Assembly (NCBI GenBank): GCA_028671895.1
Contig: CM053803.1
Coordinates: 44,514,786 to 44,578,785, forward strand
DNA: 64,000 nucleotides
Direction of reading: 5' to 3'
Origin: Oenanthe sinensis
Lineage: Eukaryota > Streptophyta > Magnoliopsida > Apiales > Apiaceae
The notes beneath the pieces are model-generated. The model ran no database searches, was not told where the DNA came from, and saw only the letters and a list, made by a program, of their open reading frames with translations. Shown piece by piece: positions 34,875-48,426 of the stretch (position 1 is its first letter; the number at the start of each line of letters is the position of its first letter). The position numbers were made by a program, and so were the translations under genes.

Positions 34875-35330
34875 TGACCAAGAATCCTCGTCATTATTCG
34901 ACTATGATCCTAGTTGGCGGAAACGTGTTTTGAACTTCCAGCTCATGACCATTTCCTAGTTGTTGAACGACTAGGAATCATGGTCAACAGGAAACTATGA
35001 TCCTAGTCGTTTGAAACCCCATTTACCCACTCTGGTCGTGACTAGTTCCTGGTCGTCGGACGACTAGGAATCTTAGTCGTCAAGACTCTAGTCGTCCAAA
35101 ACCCCATTTGGACATCCTGGTGGTCAAGACATGAATCCTAGTCGTTCAAAATCTTATTTGAACATCCTGTTAATGGTTGGGTGCCCTAGTCGAGAGTGAT
35201 TCTTGGTCGATTGTTCGACCATGATTCGTATAGTCCTAGTTGTGTTTAAAATGCATTTTGGGCGCCCTAGTCGTGATTCTTGGTCATTCGTTCGACTAGG
35301 ATTCTTATAGTCCTGGTCGTTTAATAGGTT
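34875..35330. repeat. CGACTAGGA / TCCTAGTCG minisatellite
   Basis: Repeated words CGACTAGGAATC and GATCCTAGTCG occur in both orientations every 25-60 bp, so the stretch is rich in short inverted repeats. Confidence 0.7.
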
Positions 35331-37103
35331 AGGATTTATTGTGTTATAATTTTAATACTCCTAAGCCTTTTAGATCATGCCTTAAATTACTTATGTCTTA
35401 CTTTAATTATTAAAGATTATTATGTACTTTGTTCATAACTTTCTAGAATTATGTTGATTTTGTATAAATTTGAACAAGAGGGGCTTCGCGCCTAAAAATG
35501 ACCTATTATGTTATTAGGTCTCTTAAGTTACCTGATATAATAGGTTTCTATAACTTTCTGCCTATTCAGGTGCCGGTAGTTTTGCTAATGAAAGAGTAGA
35601 GTGTGATTTCATTTACACAGCTAATAAAAGAAAATGCCTTACCACCGCAGGTTCCAGGTCTACGGAAAGGGTAGCCTGAGGTGCAGTTTGACATGTACTC
35701 AACTCCTATCACTTAGGAGCATGTTATTATCACATCAGAGACCGTCCACAAATATGCTTGAATCCTACCAAACCAGATAATTAACCCTTATATATATATA
35801 ATATATATACGAATCGATAATTATGCTTCTTTTTAATAAATAAGAGGTCTACCTGAGCTAGGACACAGTTTAAACCTCAAATACAATAAGATAGTGTTTT
35901 GATAATATTTAAAAACTCCAAAACGTGGCTCATCTAGATCATCTAAGAGCCCAAAACTTTATAACTACATCAACGTGATCCCTATGTGGACACTTTGCAA
36001 GGGTACCATTGACGAGTCATATACAATACATATTAACGATTAGTGAACTTAGATGGTGGGATAGAGTGTTATAATTAATCCCTTATAGCCTTGATCTCTA
36101 AAAATCCAGCAAAAATCAGTCTTAATCAAAATAAAAAAGCCATCCATATTCAATGGAATTCGGTTGTTAACATTGATTTGATAGCTAAGAACCTCGCCAT
36201 TAATCACTACACTTTGTTTTTACAAATTTCTTCCATCAACAATTTTTTTTTATTAATTAATATTTTTATATATCTTTTACAAAGAATAAATTTTAAATTA
36301 ATATTTTCAAATATATCATAAAATTATAAAAGTTTAAGTTTTATATGTATGAGGTATAAACATGCAACAAAGTTAGAAAAAAAACCCGAATGTGCAAAAA
36401 GTAAATGGCATAAAACTGTTGATGATCTCTACATGCCCCATCATGTTTATGCACTTTTACCTATGTGGCTTTAGTTGTTGGTTGAAAAACTATAAATAAT
36501 ACATTACAAAATTTTCTTAAAAGAGATACCTCGGTAAGATCCATACATGTATGATTTCCTATATCCCAACACAAAAACATAAGTCCTCAATGTTGACTAG
36601 CTCCTGTTTTTTAGTTGGAATTTCCGCCCCCAAAGTACATCAAACAATAAATCTCTAACCAAATCATGACGATTTTTGAACCCGAGTTATTTTTGAAAAT
36701 GCACGACATGCTCTCCTAATATATCTACACGACTAAGGCACATTGGACAGAATGTACCGAAGTTATTTTTGAAAATACACGGCATGCTCTCCTAATATAT
36801 CTACACGAGTTAGGCACATTGGACATAATGCTCCCTCTAAAATATGGGATTCATTATCCTATAACATAAGATCATTTGGTACTCTCATGGAGTCATGCAT
36901 TGTTCTAAACCTTCTATAGAGGTAACCTAAATAAATCATTAGCGTGATTGGATCCTAAACACTGAAATACTACTACTTTCTCTTTACAACATTAAATTCA
37001 GTGTGTAAATTTTTGCAAATATGTTTAAAGTAATGGTCTACTAAGTATCCCACAAGTGGATCATGTTGTTGTATCCCATAATCGAATATATTATATATAT
37101 ATT
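35331..37103. other. Start of segment B and B-specific sequence
   Basis: 35640-36105 is similar to C 60150-60660, and 36860-37090 to C 60660-60900. On the minus strand, 35950-35825 holds an open stretch (SFGLLDDLDEPRFGVFKYYQ and on) that is cut by TAA in A and C. 36106-36682 has no counterpart in C and no gene recognised. The block ends in a TA-rich tract that received the MULE-like element. Confidence 0.5.
36683..36834. repeat. Two-copy tandem duplication, period about 76 bp
   Basis: AGTTATTTTTGAAAAT ... CTCCTAATATATCTACACGA ... GGCACATTGGACA occurs twice in a row with few changes. Confidence 0.8.
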
Positions 37104-37287
37104 GGGCTACTCCAATAAGAACCCTCTTTTAATGAGAACTGAGAACGAAAATACAATCACGTAAATTCAAATAAAATCACTAAAACAATTTAATACACAT
37201 GTTCATATACATTTTCTAATTCTATTTACCAAACCAACAACATACTTCCAGCAACCATTTTACCATAATCAACTCTCATCATCATAC

Positions 37288-37608
37288 TGTTGTCTAACTC
37301 AAGCACCTGATTAATACATTTACATATAATAAGTGTTTACTATGAAACTGATAAGAACAAAAGAAGTATTCTAAACCTGCTAAATTTTATTCATCTCAAC
37401 AATACAAATATAAATACCTGATGCACAGATTAAAGACTAAAAACTAGGACCTGACTACCTAAAATAAATCTCCTACTTACCGTTTATTTGCAAACTACTC
37501 CTACAATCACTCCACTAGCTGAAAGACCAAGTCTCGTCAAATTAATAAAACAATGATTAAAAACCAAACCATAAAATAATTAAACAAGTTTTGATTAAAA
37601 ACCCAACA
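37288..37608 (-). repeat. Copia-3 3' LTR (321 bp)
   Basis: Starts TGTTGTCTAACTC and ends AAACCCAACA, next to the purine tract. Confidence 0.92.
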
Positions 37609-37622
37609 ATCTCCCTTTTAAT

Positions 37623-40600
37623 CTAAACTTGCTTCTGAAGATCCTTGATGCCCAGCAACTTCCTCGTCATCTCGAACTTAGTTATTGACCAGGCCTTAGT
37701 GAGTGTGTCTGCTCATTGTTTGTCAGTGGTAACATGTTTTACAATGATCTCTCATCGCTCAATGCATTCGCGAATAAAATGGTACCGAATATCTATATGT
37801 TTGCTCCGTCCGTGGAACACAGGGTTTTTAGCTAGGTTAATTGCAGACCTATTGTCGATAAACAACACTACTGGCCCAATGTAGCTACCCGATATTTGCC
37901 CAAGCAATTTTCTCAACCAGATGGCTTGACACGCAACAGCAGTTGCTGCCATAAACTCTGATTCTCATGAAGAGAATGCTACACACCTTTGTTTTTGGGA
38001 GACCAATGTTACCAGACTCTCGTTTAAGTAGAACAGCATCCCTCCCGTACTCCTTCGATCATCAATGTGACCAGCCAATTCACTATCTGAGTAACCTATC
38101 AACAAATTATTGCCACTATTTTTCGTATATATTAAGCCAAAATCAAGTGTACCTCTGACATATCGAATATGCGCTTCACAGCGTGTTGATGCAACATGGT
38201 TGGTTTCTCCATATATCTGCTTACTATCCCTACTGAGTAAGCTATATCAGGTCTCGTGTGGACTAAGTAATGCAGTCCTCCAACCGTGCTCTTGAATTGG
38301 GTAATGTCTACAAGTTTCCCTCCTTTGTCTTTTGTAAGGTACTCCTTAGGATCTATGGGAAACTTGGTGGGATTACACTCTAACATACCAGCTTTCTCCA
38401 GGATTTTCCTAGCATAGGCTGACTGCTTTAATTCGATGTAACCAGTTCCTTGCTCGACCTCTATTCCCAAATAGTATGACAGCATTCCCAAGTTGCTCAT
38501 TTCAAACCTCCTAGACATCTGATCCTTGAACTCTTCTATGACCGAGAGTTTTGTACCTGTTACCAATAAATCATCGACATATACGCCGATTATTAACATC
38601 TCTTCACCCACTTTCTTCGTAAGACCTCTTCTTCAATTTCTCCATTTAGAAAAGTGGATTTTACATCTAAATGATGTACTTCCCAGTCATTTTTGGAAGC
38701 AAGAGCCAGCAGTAGTCTAACGGTTTCGAGACGTGTAACTGGTGTGAAGATTTCCTCAAAATCCCTCCCCTGTTTCTGAACATAACCTTTGGCAATAATT
38801 CTCGCTTTATACTTTATGATATTCCCATTTGTGTCCTTTTTTAGCTTGTAAACCCATTTTAAACCGATGGTCTTTTGACCTGGAGGGAGTTCTATTAGTT
38901 TCCAAGTATTATTCTTTTCCGCTGCTTCAATTTCACTCTTCATGGCTTGCTTCCAACTGTGCTCACGAGATGCTTTACTGTAACTCGTAGGCTCATTCAC
39001 TCCTGCAAAGAAAAGTTTATCATCTTGTAGTTCAATCTCCTCGGTTTCATTATACACATCTCTCAGTGATCTGTAATGCCTGGGTTCACTGCTTGCCTTT
39101 GCATCTGAAGTTGACATAGATGATTGAGGTGTGTGACTGACCTCTGTGTCACTATCTTCCGCACCTGAATCAGCACTCTGAGAAGCATTTGAGTCATCCC
39201 CTTCAATTACACTCCTTGCTCTTCTTATAGATGTACTTGCCACAACGAAAGTTCCTCGAACTTCAGCTTGCATTTCTGTGTCGTCCTTCCACACCCAACC
39301 TTTGTGTTTTGCAAACACCACATCTCGACTGACGTGCACCGTTTTATTTTCAGGATCATATAATCTATATGCCTTCGTGTTTGGTTCTTTACCAAGACTA
39401 ATCACAGCCTTACTTCGGTCATCAAGTTTCGTTGTGTGAGTAGATGGTAGTTTCATGTATGCTAAGCAACCAAACACACGTATGTAAATGGTTTAACACA
39501 TAGATGTAATGTCATACAGCCTCTCCCCAAAGCACTAATGGTAGTTGTTTCTCCTTTAAAAAACTCCGTGCCATCTCCACTACTGTCCTGTTTCGTCTTT
39601 CAACCACTCCGTTTTCTTGGGACGAGTAAGGTGTCGTGAACTGTCTCGTAATTCCAGCTTCAACACAATATGAGTTAAAAAGTTTAAAAGTGAATTTTCC
39701 TCCCCTATCGGTCCTGAAATTCTTCACTTTTCTTTCTGCGCCGTCTTCAACTTGTGCTCGAAATCTTTTAAATGCATCAAGTTCTTCATCCGTACTCTTT
39801 AACATATATACCCACATAACTCGACTGTAATCATCTACTAGTAAAAAGAATAACTTATTACCAGCTGGAGTTGGAGGTGTGATTGGACCACACAAATCGC
39901 CATACACTAACTCTAGAATCTTTTAGAGCTGTAAGTTGCCTGGCCTGGAAATGGTCTCCTCGCCTGCTTCGACATTAAGCACCCTGAACATACCTCACTT
40001 TGCATCTTGATCTCAGTTAAACCATGAACCATTTTGTTCGAGGACATTAATGACATAGCTTTGAAATTAACGTGTCCAAGACTAGCATGCCAACGCCAGG
40101 AATTCTCATCACATTTTGACATCAAACATTCTGCACCATTACTCTCAATAATAATTTTGTATAGTCTGGTCATCGATCGCTTTACCTTCATTATCAACTT
40201 CTTGTTTCTGTTATAGACCCACAAATATTCATCATTTAGAATGACCTTGTTCCCCTCTTCAGACAATTGCCCAAGACTAATGATATTGTTGCAGAGTGTT
40301 GGTATGTAATACACCTTTCGTAGAACCCTCTCTTCTCCATTCCTGAAACTCAAAGTAATGCTTCCTTTTCCTTTTATAAGAACGGTGGATACATCTCCGA
40401 ATTTGATCTTTCCCTTCACAGTTTCATCTAACTCTCTAAACTTAGACAACTGGCCCGTCATATGGTTATTAGCGCCGTTATCTAAGTACCACAAATTTGA
40501 GTTCCCCTGTTTGCTTTCACTACTCAAGTTTAATTTTAGCATCACCTTCTCCTCATTGATTAACATTACTCTATCATCCTCCATTGCACTTTCCATAAAC

Positions 40601-41526
40601 AATAAGGTCGGTTCATCATCCTGCATCTGAGTTATGTTTACCTCCTCATTGTGTTCTCTTACACGCCTTGGCTTTTTACACTCTACAGCATAATGACCGT
40701 ATCCCTGGCAATTAAAATATTTTACCTTGCTATTATCGTGAGTTCCTCGTCCAAAATCTTTTCTGCTTCGAGATCTTTGACTGGGTGACACATCTGACCC
40801 TCCTTTTGTTGTTCGTTTCAACCATTCTTCTCTTGTCAATAAAAGCTTGCCTTCCTCTTTTTCTCGCTTTGACCACTATTCATTAGTGAGTAACAACGGA
40901 CCTCCACTAGTTTCAGTTTGACCTCACAGACGCTCCTCATGTGCCTTCAACGATCCAATCGTTTCCTCAACAATCATCGTTTCTAGGTTCCCAAATTGTT
41001 CGATGGTGGATGCTATTTGAAGAAACTTGGTAGGGACTGCCCGTAACAATTTTTTCACAACATATGCCACCTCAATTTTTTCACCCAGAACTCGGATCTT
41101 TGTTACTAACTCATTTAGATTTATACAAAAACCATCCAGAGGCTCACTATCTTTCATAATTAGTGATTCAAACTCATCCTTAAGAGTTTGAATTCTTGCT
41201 TTCTTCACACGCTCAACTCCCAAACACATGGTTTTCACGACGTTCCATGCCTCTTTTGCTGTTTATTTTTCACCCATGAACAATAATACATCCTCATGTA
41301 TAACCTGGTAAATAGAAGCTAAAGCTATCTTGTCCATCCTGTCCTCCACAACCGTTTTTGGGTTCACAGGTTCCACAACATCCTAGACTCCGTGTGCTTG
41401 CATATATACTTTCATCTTATGTGCCCACGCCATGTAATTCCCTCTGTTTAAGTCTAACATAGGATAACTCAGGCCTATCGCACCCTCTTTTGTTTTGTTT
41501 ATTTCCATCACAGTTGACTTAGGCAT
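37623..41526 (-). pseudogene. Copia-3 gag-pol, frameshifts, stops and an RT deletion
   Basis: Gag starts at ATG 41526 (GAIGLSYPMLDLNRGNYMAW). The zinc knuckle reads YFNCQGYGHYAVEC, so its first Cys is Tyr. Protease is LWYLDNGANNHMTG. Integrase has WRWHASLGHVNF, CSGC, GDLCGP, RTDRGGKF and NGVVERRN. RT shows GLKWVYKLKK and then jumps at about 38615 from LNGEIEEEV straight to KKVGEEM before YVDDLLVTG; about 70 residues including LYGLxQAPRAW are missing. RNase H ends IDNRSAINLAKNPVFHGRSK. Stops lie at about 41384, 41262, 40923 and 40880, with frameshifts near 39912, 39510 and 38150. Confidence 0.92.
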
Positions 41527-41552
41527 ATACTTTGGATTCACCGACGTTACCC

Positions 41553-41564
41553 GCTCTGATACCA
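41553..41564 (-). other. Copia-3 primer binding site
   Basis: On the minus strand TGGTATCAGAGC, followed by GGGTAA, three bases inside the 5' LTR. It is complementary to initiator tRNA-Met. Confidence 0.92.
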
Positions 41565-41567
41565 GGT

Positions 41568-41888
41568 TGTTGTCTAACTCAAGCACCTGATTAATACATT
41601 TACATATATTAAGTGTTTATTATGAAACTGATAAGAATAAAAGAAGTATTCTGAACCTTCTAATTTTTATTCATCTCAACAATACAAATATAAATACCTG
41701 ATGCACAGATTAAAGACTAAAAACTAGGACCTGACTACCTAAAATAACTCTACTACTTACCGTTTATTTGCAAACTACTCCTACAATCACTCCACTAGCT
41801 GAAAGACCAAGTCTCGTCAAATTAATAAAACAATGATTAAAAACCAAACCATAAATTAATTAAACAAGTTTTGATTAAAAACCCAACA
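41568..41888 (-). repeat. Copia-3 5' LTR (321 bp)
   Basis: Same ends and length as 37288-37608. Followed by the CATAC target duplication. Confidence 0.92.
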
Positions 41889-42609
41889 CATACTACACTG
41901 CCTCCATCGATCATTAAAACCACCACACTGAATATCACCAAGAAAAACAAAATAACTAACACCGTCATGAAATCGTTAAAATTGAACTGAAATATTCAGA
42001 AATTGATATTGCTATCAGAATCATTAAATTTCAACCAAAATCACCAAATATTTAAAACAAATCACCAAAATTATTATATAAATTCATTATCAAATCACCA
42101 ATATATTACATATACGACCAAACATTCAACAAAAAATCACCAAAATTCAAATGAAATCAACTAGAATTTTAATCCTATATATTCGCATGCTTCATCGTCA
42201 CAACACCTTTATTAGCGACATAACCACAACTTACCGTCATATTTACCAACATCATCGTATCCAACAAGGGTTACAGATCTAGCACCAGACTCCGAAAGGA
42301 TCAATATATTATACAAATCACAGAAAAAGAAAATCAAGATCGATATACTTGTATGTATATATGTATCTATATGTATATGAAGAGAAGGGATTGATGTTAT
42401 AATATTGTTACAAATCAAATCTGCGACATGGTAGTGAAATGTGATGTCTCGAATGAAAGTACAGAAGAGGAGAAAGAGGGTAGTCGAGAAAGAGAGAGAC
42501 GTGAGTGATTGATTAAATGAATGGTGGGGATTAAAAGATTATTATAAATTGTAAGATTGAGATTAGATCTCAGTTCTCACTATAATATGGATTCTCATTT
42601 GAGCACCTG

Positions 42610-43789
<1,180 letters not shown>

Positions 43790-43838
43790 AACCAAAAATG
43801 ATCACTCCTTCATTAAAGGTGGTGGGAATGATATTACC

Positions 43839-44766
43839 CAGTACCGGCTCGGGGGGAGCTGACCTAGGCTGGAGCCTAGGGCCTCATTTTTTCTGGGGCC
43901 TCACTATTTTAGAGGTCACAAATTATATATATAATAATATTTTAATATTAGTTTATTTAATTATAATTTAAAAATTAAAAATTGTAGTGGGCCAATTATC
44001 ATCACAAGTATTTTATTCTAATAATAATAAACTATTACTTTTGGGCCTCAAGTTCCAAATAGAACTGGAAATTGAACCTACTTTTCGTGAATCTCGTGTT
44101 CGTCGAAGAAAGAAATTTTTTGAAGAAAGTGCTACAGATGAACCAATTCAAGTTGCTGAAGAATCTTTTCGAGTTAATTATTTTTTAGTTATGGTTGATA
44201 CTATCATTTCCTCGGTTCAGACAAGATTCGTGCAGTTTAAGAAATATGAAGAAATTTTTGGGTTCTTATTTGATTTGGGCAGATTGAGAGGTATAGATGA
44301 TGAAAGTATGAAAAATGCATGTGCTACTCTTGAGAATGTTTTGGGCCATGATAATAACTCTGATGTTGATGGACTTGAATTATTCTCGGAGCTGCAATTG
44401 CTGAGGAAGTCACTACCAGAGAAAATAAGCAAACCAATTGAAGTGTTAGAGTATATTAGGAATATGCATTTTGCTTTTCCTAATACTTGGATTGCTTATA
44501 GGATAATACTGACGATTCCCGTTACTGTAGCTACTGCTGAGAGAAGTTTCTCCAAGTTGAAGTTGATAAAAAACTACCTTCGATCAACTATGTCACAAGA
44601 GAGGTTGAATGGTTTGGCTATGTTATCTATAGAGAAGAAAATCGCAGCTGAACTTGATTATAAAAATCTGATTGAATCTTTTGCGCATCAAAAAGCAAGA
44701 AGAGTTATTTAGGGGCCTCAATATATTTGTTTGCCTAAGGCCTCCAGTATGCTGGAGCCGCCTCTG
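43839..44766 (+). mobile_element. Short hAT element (928 bp)
   Basis: Terminal inverted repeats are CAGTACCGGCTC and, inverted, CAGAGGCGGCTCC. The 8-bp target duplication is ATATTACC (43831-43838) / ATATTACT (44767-44774), and the empty site ATATTACT is in C at 61339-61346. It keeps only the 3' part of a transposase gene. Confidence 0.92.
43987..44712 (+). pseudogene. hAT transposase C-terminal part, open but 5'-deleted
   Basis: The 241-codon open frame ends with the hAT dimerisation signature (PNTWIAYRIILTIPVTVATA, then ERSFSKLKLIKNYLRSTMSQ, RLNGLAMLSIE). The catalytic N-terminal two thirds and the zinc finger are missing, and the frame has no ATG near its start. The first Met in frame is MVDTIISS. 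It could at most make a dimerisation-domain fragment. Confidence 0.85.
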
Positions 44767-45130
44767 ATATTACTATTATTTCAATCTATGTAGATGACAT
44801 CATTATCACTAGTAACAATATTGCAGCCATTGACTCCATAAAACTTTATCTCCATAACGACTTTAGTATCAAGATCTAGTGTTGGAAGTGAATTATTTAC
44901 CTAATGATATCACCCTAACTCATAGAAAATTCACTAGAGAACTTTTAGAGAAAGTTGTCTTAATTACTTATACCAAATCAGCTATCACAACAATACCATT
45001 TATAAATCTCAACTCAAATCTAATACTGGTACTACACCATAAGTGCTCATATGCAATGCTCTCTGATGTTGCCTTGTGTGCCAAATGGTGTTTCCTTAGG
45101 CCTGAAATCGAAAAAGACAACATTAGTTAA

Positions 45131-46160
45131 AGAGAAAGTCTCATTTGATCGGTTTGACTAGTATAAAATCACATAGAAAAAAACTGAATTTTTTTTTAAA
45201 AATTGACATTACGAAAATAGTCAGATATTAACATCCGTACGGTTGGATCGTCGGAAAAGAAATTTAAAAAAATAAATTCAGCATTCAGCACAACACTAGT
45301 TACAGAGAAAGTCTAGTTTGACCGGTTTGACTAGTATAAAATCGCAAAGAATAAAACTAATTTTTTTTATAAAAAAATTGGCATTACTAAAATAGTCAGA
45401 TATTAACATCCGTACGGTTGTATCATCGGAAAATAAATGTAAAAAAATAGATTCAGCATTCAGCACAACACTAGTTACAGAGAAAGTCTAGTTTGACCGG
45501 TTTAACTAGTATAAAATCACATAGAATAAAACTGATTTTTTTATTAAAAAAATGGCATTACTAAAATAGTCAGATATTAACATCTGTACTGTTGGATCGT
45601 CGGAAAAGATATGTAAAAAAATAGATTCAGCATTGAAGCACAACACTAGTTACAGAGAAAGTCTAGTTTGACCGGTTTGGCTAGTATAAAATCACATTGA
45701 ATAAAACTGAATTTTTAAAAAAAAAATGGCATTACTAAAATAGTCAGATATTAACATCCGTACAGTTGAATCGTCTGAAAAGAAATTTAAAAAATAGATT
45801 TAGTATTCAACACAACACTAGTTATAGAGAAAGTCTAGTTTGACCGGTTTGACTAGTATAAAATAACATAGAATAAAACTGATTTTTTTTAATAAAAAAA
45901 TGGCATTACTAAAATAGTCAGATATTAACATCCTTACGGTTGGATTGTCAGAAAAGAAATATAAAAAAATAGATTCAGCATTCAGCACAACACTAGTTAG
46001 AGAGAAAGTCTAGTTTGACCGGTTTGACTAATATAAAATCACATAGAATAAAACTATTTTTTTTTAAAAAAAATGGACATTACTAAAATAGTCAGATATT
46101 AACATCCGTATGGTTAGATCGTCGAAAATAAATTTTAAAAAATTGATTCAGTAATCGGGT
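45131..46160. repeat. Tandem array, about 174-bp unit, six copies
   Basis: The word AGAGAAAGTC starts at 45131, 45304, 45479, 45654, 45826 and 46001, giving periods of 172-175 bp. Each unit holds TTTGACCGGTTTGACTAGTA, a poly-T/A stretch, AAATAGTCAGATATTAACAT and CCGTACGGTTGGATCGTC. Units are only a few percent diverged. Confidence 0.93.
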
Positions 46161-46220
46161 TATATTAATTATTATATAAAGACTAGAAAACACAAAGGCA
46201 ACACAAAACAACCAAATGCA

Positions 46221-46384
46221 ACGCTTGTGATGGGGACCACATGCCACGTCAGCATGGGAACGTCAGTAGATGTGGGCCCCACAATTGCCACGTCAGCGTG
46301 GGTCCCACTGCCACGTCAGCAGTGGTGAGCCCCACACTACCATATCAGCATGGGCCCCACTGCTACGTCAGCAGTGGTGGGCCC
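46221..46384. repeat. GCCACGTCAGC-GTGGGCCCCAC minisatellite, left part
   Basis: Repeats of about 25-40 bp built from CCACGTCAGC, TGGGNCCCACT and GTGGTGGGCCC. The array resumes at 49435 beyond the inner CACTA element. Confidence 0.85.
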
Positions 46385-47139
46385 CACTACGCCAAAAATA
46401 GCCTAATGTAATGCGCTCCTAATGTTACAATAGGCTTAAAATCTGTTACATTAGTTCTAATGTAACACTAGGGGGTGTTACATCTACGGTTGTTACATTA
46501 GAGCCCTAATGTAACGTTTTTTGGACCCTACTGTAACACCACGAAACTGTTACATTATAAGCCTAATGTAACACCAAAGCAACCTAATGTAATGCTTTCC
46601 AGTGTTACATTAGATAATTACATATCAGATAAATATTTACACGTGGCAAGCTTATGTAGTGACACGTGGCATCCACGTGGATTCCACATGGCAGCAAGTG
46701 GGGCCCGCATGATGACACGTGATAGTGTTACGTGGCGCTTGTGGGGCCCATTTTTTACCACGTGGCAGATGACCTATTGTAACACTTTTAATTATCTATT
46801 GTAACACTGCATATATATAATGTAACAGTAAATAATACTAATGTAACTAGACAAATGTAACACCACAAGTGCAAATGTAACACTAGATAAAAAATATTTT
46901 ACAAAGTCTGCTTTGTTTATGCAGTATTTCCATCCAAAAAACATCCTAAGTTACCATGTTCATAAACCATCCAAAATACAGTCAACCCAAACTCCAACCA
47001 CCTATCCAACAATCCAACCTCCAACAATCAAAAACCAAAACCACCAACTTCTACCACATAATTACATAGTATAAAAAAGCTGTTCTAGATAAATATTAAA
47101 CATGGTAACTACAAAAGTACGATAAAAACAGTAGAGTGT

Positions 47140-47843
47140 TTAAGATGTAGCTCCGCCGCCTTGAGTTCCAGGAGTGATAGGAGTTCCATTTTCGTCGGCA
47201 TCGCTAGAAAGGGTTGCACAGAAGTCAGTAAGGTCGAGTTTCATCTCCGGATTCGCCTCTCCTAGTTTTTTCACGAACCAAACCATGTTTTCCTGAAATT
47301 TTCTGTTGACCTTGGCGTCCATTTCATTCTGAAAATTCTGAGTAATCTTCACAGTCAGCTCATCAACATAGGTATCTGGAACAGCCGGCTTGTCTGTGGA
47401 GGAAACGGTTTTACTTTGCCTTCCCACCAACCAATCCGGTCGATTCTTTTTTCTGGGAAACACCACATCTGCATCCTTTCCTTGTTTCACCATATCCTCA
47501 ATTCCCTTCTGCAATAGAAATAAACATGTACTAATGACACATATAACTTTTTAAAACTTATAAATAAAAACTGTAAGATTTTTTATAATATATCGAAAGT
47601 ATTCAACTACCGAGTACATAGCACTTCCACTATCCTATCGAGTCTGACAGATCATACAGAGACTTGCCAAACTTATCAATTACTTATATCTCACAAAAGC
47701 TCATGCAGCAATGTATATTCATCTCATAATCAAAAACATCTAAAAATATACTAAAGGCGGTGATGATAAACTGATAATAAGCAACCAAATAAAATAGCAA
47801 ACAATACCTCTCGAATTTTATCTTCAGTTAAAGTACGAGACAT
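47140..47843 (-). CDS. Two-exon ORF in the inner CACTA, transposase-accessory C-terminus-like (about 134 aa)
   Basis: Exon 1 is 47843-47808 (MSRTLTEDKIRE, then a GT donor) and exon 2 is 47508-47140 (after CAG; KGIEDMVKQGKDADVVF ... ending TPGTQGGGATS). The junction keeps phase 0 and the intron is 299 bp. The stretch ENMVWFVKKLGEANPEMKLD resembles, from memory, the C-terminal tail of plant Ptta/En/Spm accessory transposases (helical, then NPxxK near the end). Such proteins bind subterminal repeats; here the N-terminal DNA-binding part is absent. It could be an internally deleted derivative. The splice model is inferred from signals only. Confidence 0.5.
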
Positions 47844-48426
47844 AATACGTATATATACATAAGTTGTATATATAATACATAAGTTCACTTATGCAACAAC
47901 AAGCAAAGAAGAAGAGAAATATAATACGTTCAATTTTTGTATGTATATACATAATACATACAAAAATGACTAGCACATTTATCATTATACAATGTAATGG
48001 ACATTTTTAGCACATAAATGACTAGCACATAAATGCAGATGACATTTATCATTATACAATGACTAGCACATAAATGCAGATGACATTTTTAACAAGAGAT
48101 TGCATTTTGAATTTTTAGCACATATATATTTGATAATATATTTTGCCAAGTAATTTTAACCTTAATACAATTATTCAATGGATATAAAATTTCAGTTACA
48201 ACATATATTATCAAATATAGCATCAAATGAATTAAAAGTTACAACTATACCACTTGATTCTATATATTATCAGGATAAACATGTGAGAGACATATATTGA
48301 AACTTAGACGTACACCATATTATTATTTAATACACAAGGGCAGAGCAACATATGTAATACACCATATTCATCAACAACCAAGATAGAATACGTTTAATTT
48401 GGAGCATTTCATATTATAACTAGAAA

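Larger units (their letters stand above)
37288..41888 (-). mobile_element. Copia element 3, complete but degenerate (4,601 bp)
   Basis: Two 321-bp LTRs, a tRNA-iMet primer site, a purine tract (rc of 37609-37620) and gag-pol on the minus strand. The target duplication CATAC lies at 37283-37287 and 41889-41893. The LTRs differ at about 10 positions by eye (about 3%). Confidence 0.93.
43790..45026 (+). pseudogene. Copia RT remnant in segment B, split by an hAT element
   Basis: Before the hAT insertion the frame reads KNDHSFIKGGGNDIT. After it comes ITIISIYVDDIIIT, then, after a short deletion near 44876, LEVNYLPNDITLTHRKFTRE and TKSAITTIPF. This fits the copia RT order (YSLF ... YVDD ... YFLGLEV). 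YVDD is intact here but YVVD in C. The outer CACTA element truncates it at 45029. Confidence 0.8.

Noticed and set aside
45131..46160. Regularly spaced repeats considered as a CRISPR array
   Set aside because: The units are 174-bp tandem copies without unique spacers, inside a plant transposon.
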